Shown here: positions 53,897-61,983 of the stretch, in pieces | Numbering within the stretch: position 1 is the first letter of the stretch | Layout of the letters: each line of letters opens with the position of its first letter | IMG/VR virus record: IMGVR_UViG_3300024308_000016 | Location: 208,394 to 272,393 of that record | Reading direction: 5' to 3' (one strand) | DNA length: 64,000 bases | Origin: a virus | Notes under the pieces: model-generated | What the model was told of the DNA's origin: nothing | The model's input: the letters and a program-made list of their open reading frames with translations, nothing else | Databases searched by the model: none | Position numbers and translations under genes: made by a program

Positions 53897-55309
53897 ATGT
53901 CCGCAGTTCCTACCCCTGAAAACTTCGCAACTACCCTGCTGAGCGCCGCCGCTACTGCCATCCGCCAGCGCCAAAGCGCCGCCGGCAGCCGCATCCTGAA
54001 CCGCTCCAAGCCCAGGACGGTGGTCGAACGCTTCGACTACACCGTTGATGTGGCCATGAAGAAGGCCGGTGCCTTCGAGGACATCCCCCAGCCTCCCCAC
54101 CACGACCGCGGCGACTCCGTCACGTCGGTGGTCCTGAACCGCGATTTCTACTGCGGCGAAGGCCGCCTGCTGATGGACTCCTTCATCAGCCAGGTGATCG
54201 CCGCTGATGGCTTCCGTAGCTCTCTGGACCTCATGGTCATGGACCTGGGCTACGGCGGCATGCTGGACATCGCTCGCGCCAACATGCAGACCTACTACGA
54301 CCAGCTGCCCGTGAAGGGGGGCTTCTGTGCCGGCAACATGTACGTCAAGGAAGGCGGTGAGCGCGCTCTGTTTGAAGCCTTCGTCAAGCGTGGCTGGCGC
54401 ATCATGAACCATGATCACCTGGTGCTGCTGGATCATCGCAACCTCCCGATCGCTGGCGTGGACCTGGACCTGTGCCGTGACCGTCACCACGACGTGTACA
54501 TGGACGACATCCAGTTCTTCGGTCTGAGCACCGCTGTGCTCGACGAGATCACGGGCATCCTGCGCTCGGTGCTGGCGGACCGCATGATGGGCAACGCCTC
54601 CATGACCACGATCCAGTCCATCGACAAGCGCGGCGAGATGCAGACGTCCACGGATGACATGTCCGAAGGCCTGACGGCTACGAGCGCCTTCTATCCCCAG
54701 ATGGAGGGCGCCTCGATCCGTGAGTACTTCATGGACTTCTTCAACTCCAAGGCGTCGGTGCTGGTCCTGTACGGCCCTCCCGGCACTGCTAAGTCGACCA
54801 TGATTCGCACAGCCATCATCGAGCTGGGCCTGCGTGCACTGGGCACTTCCAACCCCAGCGTGTACGCCAGTCCCAATTTCATCTCGGTGTGCGGCTCCCG
54901 TATGGCGGGCGCCAACGGTGAGACGCCCTTCGACGTGCTGATCACGGAAGATGCGGAAGCTCTGGTGGCTCCTCGCTCGGCAGGCAACGCCAAGATGGCT
55001 GAGCTGCTCGATGCCACCGACGGCATCGGCACTCAGCACAAGTTCAAGATGATCATCACTTTGAACTCGCGCGATCTGTCGAACGTGGACACAGCACTGC
55101 TGCGCCCTGGCCGTTGCTTCGACATCATGGAGTTCGGCCATCTCACGGCCGAAGAAGCCATGGTGGTGCGGCGCACTCTGGATCTGCCCGAGATCGCCAT
55201 CAAGCCCGGCAAGTACCTGCTGGCCGAGGTGGTGAACATGGACGACACCAAGAGCGAGACCATCGACGGCCATGCCATCGTGACTCCGCGCTTCAAGCTC
55301 AAGAAGTAA
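53897..55309 (+). CDS. BCS1-like AAA+ ATPase, tandem copy 3
   Basis: The product has 470 residues. Walker A is GPPGTAKST near 292, Walker B DVLITEDAE, then NVDTALLRPGRCFDIMEFG and a C-terminal DGHAIVTPRFKLKK nearly identical to that of copy 1. The three genes arose by duplication, with copies 2 and 3 sharing the GTAKST P-loop. AGAAAGCGTC precedes the ATG. Confidence 0.82.
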   Translation: MSAVPTPENFATTLLSAAATAIRQRQSAAGSRILNRSKPRTVVERFDYTVDVAMKKAGAFEDIPQPPHHDRGDSVTSVVLNRDFYCGEGRLLMDSFISQVIAADGFRSSLDLMVMDLGYGGMLDIARANMQTYYDQLPVKGGFCAGNMYVKEGGERALFEAFVKRGWRIMNHDHLVLLDHRNLPIAGVDLDLCRDRHHDVYMDDIQFFGLSTAVLDEITGILRSVLADRMMGNASMTTIQSIDKRGEMQTSTDDMSEGLTATSAFYPQMEGASIREYFMDFFNSKASVLVLYGPPGTAKSTMIRTAIIELGLRALGTSNPSVYASPNFISVCGSRMAGANGETPFDVLITEDAEALVAPRSAGNAKMAELLDATDGIGTQHKFKMIITLNSRDLSNVDTALLRPGRCFDIMEFGHLTAEEAMVVRRTLDLPEIAIKPGKYLLAEVVNMDDTKSETIDGHAIVTPRFKLKK

Positions 55310-55332
55310 GCCGCGTCCCGTGGTAAAACAGT

Positions 55333-55370
55333 AAGAGGAGCCGGCATCTGCTGGCTCCTCTTATTTTTTT
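55333..55370 (+). terminator. Intrinsic terminator
   Basis: Stem AAGAGGAGCC / GGCTCCTCTT is followed by ATTTTTTT. It closes the AAA+ triplet. Confidence 0.85.
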
Positions 55371-55393
55371 GTCTCTATTGAAAGGATATCATC

Positions 55394-56176
55394 GTGAACA
55401 AGAACCAAGTAACCGCTATCGGGCGTTTCATCCAAGGCAGACTTCAGTTTTCGGAACTGCTCAACACAGCAGCTCGATTCATAGAAGCACAGAGCTGGAT
55501 CAACCAGTCCGGCGAGCTGGACAAGGGTATTGGCAAGCGCCGCACCAGCATGGCTGTCGCTGACTTGTTGAAAGCCACGCATCAGCCCCTGAATGTACAG
55601 GAGGTGCTGATCAACTATTACGCTGACCTGATAGTCACCTCCATCAACCTGGACATCGCGGCTAAGGAGCTGCAAATCACTGTCATCTTGTCTGACACCT
55701 CTGTCAGTGCCAAGGTGTCCCAGCAATACGTGTTGACCGTCACCGCGGGTACTTCGGCTGCTCAGCCCGATCCCGTTGCAATGGATCCCGCGGACTGGGC
55801 GCAGCATCCAGCCAATCGCGCAGATGCCCCGAAGAAGTCGCCAGCTCCCATTGCTCCTCCCGAAGCCGCTAAAAAGGCAGTCCAGGCCAAGGCACAGGTT
55901 ACGCTCCCTGTGGAGCAGCCTCCCCAGTTCCTGTATGCCGCCAAGGACAAGGTGCGCCAGTTGAGCACCCTGAATATGGCGCGTGTGCAGCCCTTCATCG
56001 AAGCAGCGAACTTTCCGATCGGCTACAAAGTGCATCGTGTCGTCTCCATCGATGGCCCGCTCAATGAAGGCATCGCTCGCATCGACGTGATCTCCACGTG
56101 GACAGGTCCCGGAAAAGGCCACCATTCCGAGATCCTTACTCCGCTGTACCTGAGCCAGCACCGCTTCTCCAAGTAA
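55394..56176 (+). CDS. Hypothetical protein with Pro/Ala-rich linker (260 aa)
   Basis: It starts at GTG 55394, with GAAAGGATATC upstream. The N-terminal domain (1-120) is helical then beta. A disordered Ala/Pro linker spans about 125-175. The C-terminal ~75 residues are compact and beta-like. No family was recognised. It begins 24 nt after the intrinsic terminator, so it may have its own promoter or rely on read-through. Confidence 0.7.
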   Translation: MNKNQVTAIGRFIQGRLQFSELLNTAARFIEAQSWINQSGELDKGIGKRRTSMAVADLLKATHQPLNVQEVLINYYADLIVTSINLDIAAKELQITVILSDTSVSAKVSQQYVLTVTAGTSAAQPDPVAMDPADWAQHPANRADAPKKSPAPIAPPEAAKKAVQAKAQVTLPVEQPPQFLYAAKDKVRQLSTLNMARVQPFIEAANFPIGYKVHRVVSIDGPLNEGIARIDVISTWTGPGKGHHSEILTPLYLSQHRFSK

Positions 56177-56200
56177 CTGCTCCTTCTAAGGACCCCTAAA

Positions 56201-56554
56201 ATGAAAGCTACCGCATCCGCTTACTGCCGCATCGGCGTCTCCATCAACACCCTGCAAGAACTCACTGAAGCACTGACGGCTATTTCACAAGGGCGTAGTG
56301 ACCTGGAGATGGCCCGAGCTGTGGCCCATGCCGAGACGCTCGTGTATCGCCGCCTGGCTGATGTGCGCAAGGCGGGTGCGCGTATCATGCCGTTTCAGTC
56401 CCTGATCCCCAAAGAAGTGGTCTTCAGCATCGTGGAACAGGGGCCCAATTCGTTGCATTTCAAGATGGACAAGCACATGCGTACTTCCAGCAAGGGACAA
56501 GAGTCCCAGGAATCGATGTACAGCTTCGACATCATCATTACCCATCCCAACTAA
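56201..56554 (+). CDS. Hypothetical protein, 117 aa
   Basis: CTAAGGACCCC precedes ATG 56201. The protein is small and basic: an N-terminal helix-rich half (LQELTEALTAISQGRSDLEM) and a C-terminal beta half. It ends 14 nt before the next gene. No family recognised; operon position supports a real gene. Confidence 0.68.
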   Translation: MKATASAYCRIGVSINTLQELTEALTAISQGRSDLEMARAVAHAETLVYRRLADVRKAGARIMPFQSLIPKEVVFSIVEQGPNSLHFKMDKHMRTSSKGQESQESMYSFDIIITHPN

Positions 56555-56568
56555 AGAAAGCTTTCACC

Positions 56569-57639
56569 ATGGCTACTGCCAAGAAAACCGCCACCAAGAC
56601 TGAGATAGTCAACTCAGCACTCAAGCGTGCCTCGGTCCGCAAAGCGACAGCCTCCAAGGAACTCAAAGCACATCTGGACAAGGCCGACGAGCTGGCAGTT
56701 CCCTCCACAGTACCTGTCATGCAAGACGCCAAAGCCGTGGCTGACGAGGCTTCGCTCGTGACCAGCCTGAACCTGCTGCTCGCCGGCAAAGCCACCCGGC
56801 GCCTCAAAGATGAGGCCCGCCTGATGTGGCAGTTGCGCGAAGTGCTCAAGAGCACCCAGACTCAGCTGCAAGGCACACTGATCAATGGCGGCGTCTCGGA
56901 CGCTACAGGTGCCCTGACCATGGAGGCGTATCGCAACGTCATGGAACTGCTGGGCTTGAAAGAGCTGGCCAAGGTCCCAAATCCGGGCCCTGAAGTGCGT
57001 TCGACTCGCTCCATGCGCCGCGCTTACACGCGTGGTCTGGTGCAAGTCCTGCAAAAGGGTATCAATGCCATCGACGAGTCGGTGCGCACCATCGGTGCCT
57101 ACAAGCAAGCTGGCGTCAAGACCCGCAAGAATCGGGCAGTTTCGGTGGACATCCCCCGCACTCCCATCGTGGAGACGCTCACGGTGCAGCGCATGCGTGG
57201 GCGCTCGGTCACGCATCACAACAGCCATCTGTTCGTCACCGCGGGCTACATCTGCCTGGCGGTCGATCACATCGCCAAGATCGTGATGGAGTCCAAGTCT
57301 CTTAACGAGATGACCAAGGCTGTACGTGACCGCACTGCCAGCTCCCGCCAGCGGCTGCTGCCCTTCCTGGCCAAGGAAGTGCCGGTCACCATCACCGAGG
57401 ACAACATCTTCATCCAGTCGGCCACTGGCTTCATCGACGGCCACTACGAAGTCGAAGTGCTGGTGCGCTATCCCCTGGGCCTGGGCGCTGAAGCCATCCA
57501 GGGCCTCAAACTGAAGGTGTACCGCGACAAGTCCATCGGTGCCTATGACCGCGTGATGCAGCACACCAGTGGCGTTACCAACATGGGTCGTGAAGACATC
57601 ACAGCTTTGGTGCAGCACGCTCATCGCCAACTGGGTTGA
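56569..57639 (+). CDS. Hypothetical basic protein, 356 aa
   Basis: AAAGAAAGC precedes ATG 56569. The N-terminal ~30 residues are Lys/Ala/Thr-rich, as in nucleic-acid-binding tails. Residues ~60-190 are helical. The C-terminal ~150 contain beta segments VPVTITEDNIFIQS and HYEVEVLVRYPLGLG. The overall net charge is strongly positive. No family recognised. Codon use resembles the AAA+ genes. Confidence 0.7.
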   Translation: MATAKKTATKTEIVNSALKRASVRKATASKELKAHLDKADELAVPSTVPVMQDAKAVADEASLVTSLNLLLAGKATRRLKDEARLMWQLREVLKSTQTQLQGTLINGGVSDATGALTMEAYRNVMELLGLKELAKVPNPGPEVRSTRSMRRAYTRGLVQVLQKGINAIDESVRTIGAYKQAGVKTRKNRAVSVDIPRTPIVETLTVQRMRGRSVTHHNSHLFVTAGYICLAVDHIAKIVMESKSLNEMTKAVRDRTASSRQRLLPFLAKEVPVTITEDNIFIQSATGFIDGHYEVEVLVRYPLGLGAEAIQGLKLKVYRDKSIGAYDRVMQHTSGVTNMGREDITALVQHAHRQLG

Positions 57640-57650
57640 TAGCTCCCACC

Positions 57651-57692
57651 CCCGGCGCCTGCGGGCGTCGGGAGTGCGGTGCTTTCTTTTTG
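57651..57692 (+). terminator. Intrinsic terminator
   Basis: Stem CCCGGCGCC / GGCGTCGGG (one G-U pair) is followed by AGTGCGGTGCTTTCTTTTT. Confidence 0.75.
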
Positions 57693-57709
57693 TCCCGTAT
57701 CTAGAAACT

Positions 57710-57736
57710 TTCAGTCACGTATACTCTACCTGAGGC
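57710..57736 (+). promoter_or_regulatory. Copy E of repeated promoter-like motif
   Basis: This copy contains TCACGTATACTCTACCTGAGG, 18 nt after a terminator T tract and 46 nt before ATG 57783. The terminator-motif-gene spacing is the same pattern as copies B and D. Confidence 0.6.
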
Positions 57737-57782
57737 ATAACGCTTCAATATCTTTTAACCTTCAAATAGAAAGACCTCAACC

Positions 57783-58190
57783 ATGTACATCAAAGACGGC
57801 TACCTGATCCAGGGCTCCAACCGTTACAAGATCCTCAAGTCGTTTGAGACGACTGTGAAGCTGTTCTCCGACAAGGGTAAGCTCAAGCACGGTGAAAAGA
57901 AGTTCGCCTACGACGAGTTCCGCTTGTCGGGCTACGTAGTGGACGCCGAGGACAACCCCAAGACGCTGTATTACCGCATCGTGGGCACCGACATGATGAA
58001 CGCCTCGGCGATTGTCAAGGGCATCTTGGTCAATGGCTCCACCTTGCAGCCCGAGCACTACCCGATGGATGCGATCCATACCTACAGCCTGGAATCTACG
58101 CTCGATCCGTCCCAGCATGCGCTGGAGGACTGCGTCAAGCACATCAAGCGCGATCTGATCGCAGCTCGTGCCTCCATGGAACTGAACTGA
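57783..58190 (+). CDS. Hypothetical protein, 135 aa
   Basis: TAGAAAGACC precedes ATG 57783, about 46 nt after promoter-like copy E. The protein is soluble alpha/beta with a Lys-rich N-terminal half (FSDKGKLKHGEKKFAYDEF). No family was recognised. It is followed after 12 nt by the DHH-like gene, so the two are likely co-expressed. Confidence 0.68.
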   Translation: MYIKDGYLIQGSNRYKILKSFETTVKLFSDKGKLKHGEKKFAYDEFRLSGYVVDAEDNPKTLYYRIVGTDMMNASAIVKGILVNGSTLQPEHYPMDAIHTYSLESTLDPSQHALEDCVKHIKRDLIAARASMELN

Positions 58191-58202
58191 GCAGGAGCAT
58201 GT

Positions 58203-59231
58203 ATGACTGAACTTGTCAAATATGCCGGTCAGCGCGCACTGACGGACCTGGAGAGCTTTCTGGGCTCCCACATCACGGACGGTGAGGACATCCTCATCAA
58301 GGGCGCCAAGGATGTGTACGTCCTGTATACGGTCGACTCTCTGGACTCTCTGGTGGCTGCGGCTATCCTCCAGCGCATGCACTGGAAGCATGCCAAGTCG
58401 CTGGCAACGGCGGGCGTAACAACCCCCGATGCGCACTTCAACTTGCATATCGAGTCGATCGTCAACGCCTCCATCCCGGAGGATGCGCCTTTCGTGGTGT
58501 GGCTGGGCATGCAGCCTACTCCCGCGGTGTTCAAGACCGGACGGCCGGGCTTGTTCCAGTTCGGTGACCCCAAGATCCCCAAGGGCGTCAAAAACATCAC
58601 CGTGACTGCAAACCCTCAGAGCTATCCGGCCAATAGACCTTTCACCGAAGAAGTGGAGGCGATCTGGCAGGAGTGCTATGGAGGCGACCAGCCAGCTCCG
58701 GCGTATGGGCTCATCATCGATCTGTTCTCCAAGCTGGCCGAGCAGTTGAACTACTCAGCCAGCAACCCGATGATCTGCTACCCGAACCTGGCAGCCTACC
58801 TGATCGATGTGCAAACTGCGGTCAACCAGTTCGATATGCGGCACACCATGGACTTGCGCTCTCCCAAGGAGCAGTCCGCAGCTGTGGTCAAGGCGTTTGC
58901 TCTGGGCGTGGCGGCCTTGAAGACGCTCAAGCAAGCCGGCGGCATGATCGACATGACCGACGCTGACAAGGCCTACCGGATGGTGCTGAGCAATGTGCGC
59001 GCTCAGTTGGCCAGAAACGGCCACAGGGCTGAGTCCGCTCAGCGAGGCCCGGTGCTGCATGCTTGGTTCACCCACATCTCGGAGTTCTACTGGGTCGCTC
59101 GCCGTCAGGTGCAGCATTCCCACAAGTTCTACGTGAACGTGACCAAGTGCCGTACAGGTGACTTCATCTACACCAACGTGCCCTCGGGGCATACGGTGAA
59201 CATCAGCCAGCAGACCATCAGGTCGTCATAA
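58203..59231 (+). CDS. Possible degenerate DHH-type phosphoesterase fold protein
   Basis: The product has 342 residues. GCAGGAGCATGT precedes ATG 58203. Residues ~38-57, VYVLYTVDSLDSLVAAAIL, resemble the first strand and loop of DHH phosphoesterases (YHADCLDGFTAAAI), but the metal-binding His and the C-L-D-G loop are altered (T-V-D-S-L-D-S). A later FVVWLGMQPTP occupies the place of the second acidic strand but lacks the aspartate, and no DHH triad is seen. If related, it has probably lost catalysis. The alternative is a fully unrelated unknown. Confidence 0.45.
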   Translation: MTELVKYAGQRALTDLESFLGSHITDGEDILIKGAKDVYVLYTVDSLDSLVAAAILQRMHWKHAKSLATAGVTTPDAHFNLHIESIVNASIPEDAPFVVWLGMQPTPAVFKTGRPGLFQFGDPKIPKGVKNITVTANPQSYPANRPFTEEVEAIWQECYGGDQPAPAYGLIIDLFSKLAEQLNYSASNPMICYPNLAAYLIDVQTAVNQFDMRHTMDLRSPKEQSAAVVKAFALGVAALKTLKQAGGMIDMTDADKAYRMVLSNVRAQLARNGHRAESAQRGPVLHAWFTHISEFYWVARRQVQHSHKFYVNVTKCRTGDFIYTNVPSGHTVNISQQTIRSS

Positions 59232-59234
59232 GCG

Positions 59235-59291
59235 CCTAGTCCACCACGCCCTTTTGGGGCGTGGTGGACTAGGTATGCCTATTTTTTTTTT
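59235..59291. terminator. Strong bidirectional intrinsic terminator
   Basis: A perfect 17-bp stem from CCTAGTCC to GGACTAGG is followed by TATGCCTATTTTTTTTTT on the plus strand, with the terL stop just beyond. Confidence 0.85.
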
Positions 59292-59293
59292 GG

Positions 59294-61429
59294 CTATCGA
59301 CGAGCCACCACACGAGTGCGGTTGGCGCGTATCTGGGAGATGAGATCATCCGCAGACAGCACTTGGCGGTCCTCGTCAGTCATCTGAGCTTCCAGATACC
59401 GGAGCTTTTGCTCGTAGCGCTGGGCGATGTAGGGATCTCGCTCGTCTTGCAGACGATCGATGATCATGCTGACTTCGTCGCGCAGGCGCTGCTGCTTGAC
59501 GCGGTCGTACATCTTCTGCGTCGTTTCTTCCTCCTCGATCACCTCATTGTCACTGAGCATCTCCCGGGGGTTGATACCATAGTGCGAGACGTTGCGAGCG
59601 TTGGTGAGGAACCAGTAGCTGAGCAGCCACGATACCACCAAGTCGTCCTTGCCGCCTTGTGGGTGGTCAATACGTCCGCCGCGCGTGACCAACGCCAGGA
59701 TCTGGGAGATCAGTGGCATGTCGTAGACCTTGTCCCCGGTGTACTTGACAGCGCTCATGAAGACGCTGCCATACAGGCCATCCCGGGAGAAGATGCCGGA
59801 GCCTGCAGTCTTGAAGCCAAAGAAGCGCCTGTATTGATTGACAAACTCCTTGGGAACGCGGCCCTGGGTGACGATGGTCTTGTAGCGCTCCTTGAACTCC
59901 AAGTGCTCGTGCACAATGAGGTTGAAGATGCGCTTGAAGGGGTCGACATTGGCACCCACCAGTTCCATAAGCACGTAGTCGATGATCGTCACGCCGTTGA
60001 GCTTGTTCTCAGGGATCCAGGTGATGTTCTCGTACTTCAGGAGCAAGTGAGAGATCCACTTGGCGATCTCGATGGTGTTGGTATCGTTGACATTGGCCGC
60101 TCCGATCACCCGACCGTCCTTGACGTCCCGCAGCACGAGCGTGGAGTCGTCTCGACCGATGGCTTCAGAAGCGTCAAACGCCATGATGGTCTTGTTCTCG
60201 GCCATATAGCGCTCCAGGTTCTCCCGGGGCACGAACCAGCGCATGAGGAAAGGCCAGGGACGGCAGATCTCATCGAAGCTGACCATCTGGGAGTTGCGGA
60301 TACGCGCGGTGTCCTTGGTCGACAAGGGTGAGCTCTGGGAGCCATCCGTCCATACATTACCGAAGTCGCGATCTGCGGCATCTCCCGTGGACTTGGCAGC
60401 TATCATGGACTTCTTGAGCCAGTCATCCTTCAAGCCCAGTTGGCGGTGGTTGAACGAGCAGTGCACTTCAGGCACGCCTTCAGGGGAGGCGGCCATCACC
60501 ACATCGTACAGGTCAGAGCGGTTGACTGCGTCAAAGAACGCTTCCGACCACACAGCAGCTTCGTTGATGAGCTTGTAGATAAAGGCGCCGTCTTCGTCGT
60601 CCTTCTTGCCAGCGGTAGTGGCGATCACTGTGCCGTAGAAGATGCCGTCATTGTGGGCCTGGGTACGTGCGGCGTTACCGCCTGCGAGCATCGCGGGCAG
60701 CGTCACTGACACATAGCGAATGAAGGCAGCTTCGTCGATGAAGTACGTGGGTGCAGTCAAACCACGACCCACGTTGTTGGCCGCTTTGTCGGACGTTGCG
60801 GGCACCAAGCCCACGATCCGATTACCGGTGATCCCGAAGTGGATCTGTTCGGTATTGTTGATGTCCCCGCGCTTGTGGCCTGATAGGTAAAACGGTAGAT
60901 ACGCGTTGATCTCCCGTATCCGCTCCATGTTCTGCTTGCGAAGGTTGTCGTCCTTGGTTAGCAAGTTGATGAGCTTGTTATTGTAATGCAGGTTGTTCAA
61001 ATACTCACCCAAATGGTCCATGGACAGGGACTTGCCGGTCTGACGGATCTGGATGAGGTACACCGTGATAGCGTTGAAGAACAACCAGTACATACTCATG
61101 TTGCCGCGATTGGCACGAAAGTACGCTGGATTGTCCCGTGTGTTGCCTGGTGCTCTGGCTACTTCCCGGAAGTAGTAAAACGGATTGACCGCGCATTCCA
61201 TGCGAATCATCACCATCTGCTCAGGCGTTAGGTTCTCCACATCGTGGGGATCTACGTCCTTGAGAAGGGGGTTGTGCAGCTGTAGGCACCATTTATAGTT
61301 GGAGATTCCCATCTTCTTGAGCAAGTTGGCATACTTGATGAAGGAGATGTTCTTGGTCTCGTTGTGGACGACGGCATGCGGGTTCTTGGCCCAGTCTTCC
61401 TCAAACAAGATGACGCTAGGGGCTGTCAT
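59294..61429 (-). CDS. terL: Terminase large subunit (TerL, phiKZ gp25-like)
   Basis: The product has 711 residues. The ATPase half has Walker A IQIRQTGKS (~127-134) and Walker B PTYFIDEAAF (Asp-Glu at 232-233), followed by IATTAGKKDDEDG as coupling motif region. The RNase H-like nuclease half has TIMAFDASEAIGRDDSTLVL (first Asp) and HPQGGKDDLVVSWLLSYW (last Asp). It packages DNA into the prohead and cuts the concatemer. Length fits jumbo-phage TerL. No small terminase is recognised next to it. Confidence 0.93.
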   Translation of the reverse strand: MTAPSVILFEEDWAKNPHAVVHNETKNISFIKYANLLKKMGISNYKWCLQLHNPLLKDVDPHDVENLTPEQMVMIRMECAVNPFYYFREVARAPGNTRDNPAYFRANRGNMSMYWLFFNAITVYLIQIRQTGKSLSMDHLGEYLNNLHYNNKLINLLTKDDNLRKQNMERIREINAYLPFYLSGHKRGDINNTEQIHFGITGNRIVGLVPATSDKAANNVGRGLTAPTYFIDEAAFIRYVSVTLPAMLAGGNAARTQAHNDGIFYGTVIATTAGKKDDEDGAFIYKLINEAAVWSEAFFDAVNRSDLYDVVMAASPEGVPEVHCSFNHRQLGLKDDWLKKSMIAAKSTGDAADRDFGNVWTDGSQSSPLSTKDTARIRNSQMVSFDEICRPWPFLMRWFVPRENLERYMAENKTIMAFDASEAIGRDDSTLVLRDVKDGRVIGAANVNDTNTIEIAKWISHLLLKYENITWIPENKLNGVTIIDYVLMELVGANVDPFKRIFNLIVHEHLEFKERYKTIVTQGRVPKEFVNQYRRFFGFKTAGSGIFSRDGLYGSVFMSAVKYTGDKVYDMPLISQILALVTRGGRIDHPQGGKDDLVVSWLLSYWFLTNARNVSHYGINPREMLSDNEVIEEEETTQKMYDRVKQQRLRDEVSMIIDRLQDERDPYIAQRYEQKLRYLEAQMTDEDRQVLSADDLISQIRANRTRVVARR

Positions 61430-61474
61430 ATATGTTATCCTTGTGTTACAATTGAAGGGCGTGCATACACTATC

Positions 61475-61506
61475 CTATCCCGGAAGCCCGAAGGCTCCCG
61501 GGGTAG
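61475..61506 (-). terminator. Hairpin upstream of terL
   Basis: Stem CTATCCCGG / CCGGGGTAG plus GCC / GGC with a CGAA loop terminates the minus-strand transcript of the 127-residue gene. Confidence 0.65.
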
Positions 61507-61512
61507 TGGTGC

Positions 61513-61896
61513 TTATACTTGTTCAGCGATCATGCGCGCTCGCAACTCTTGCATGTAAAGTTGAACCAACAGGCGAGGCACTTTCATGTCACTCACCTTC
61601 TCCAGGTACGAGCTCTTGAACAAGAGGCTGAACCTGGAGCAGCGAAAGATCGGAGCTCCCACACTGGGCACATCGCACTTGACGACATACCCCGTGAAGG
61701 ACTTCCGACGGATACGGCCATACCTGTACTCGAAATTCACGCAGTTTTCCTTGTACAGGGAGAACACGATCTCCTGGTCTTCTATGGTACGCGTCCCCAA
61801 AGACATCAACACTGCCGACTGGGGCATCGCTGATGTCTCAAAGAACTTGATACCGGCGAAGAACAGATAGACCCGAAACAAAAGAGTCTGAAACAT
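61513..61896 (-). CDS. Hypothetical protein, 127 aa
   Basis: AAGGATACC precedes ATG 61896. The protein is basic with a hydrophobic N-terminus (FQTLLFRVYLFFAGIKFF), possibly a signal anchor. It lies between TerL and a larger structural gene on the minus strand. No family recognised. Confidence 0.65.
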   Translation of the reverse strand: MFQTLLFRVYLFFAGIKFFETSAMPQSAVLMSLGTRTIEDQEIVFSLYKENCVNFEYRYGRIRRKSFTGYVVKCDVPSVGAPIFRCSRFSLLFKSSYLEKVSDMKVPRLLVQLYMQELRARMIAEQV

Positions 61897-61983
61897 CTGC
61901 GGTATCCTTGTTTGTCCCGTTGGTGGGGATCTTTTATATGCGTTTTCCCATAGAATCTGGAAATAGACCGTATATCCTATTGC

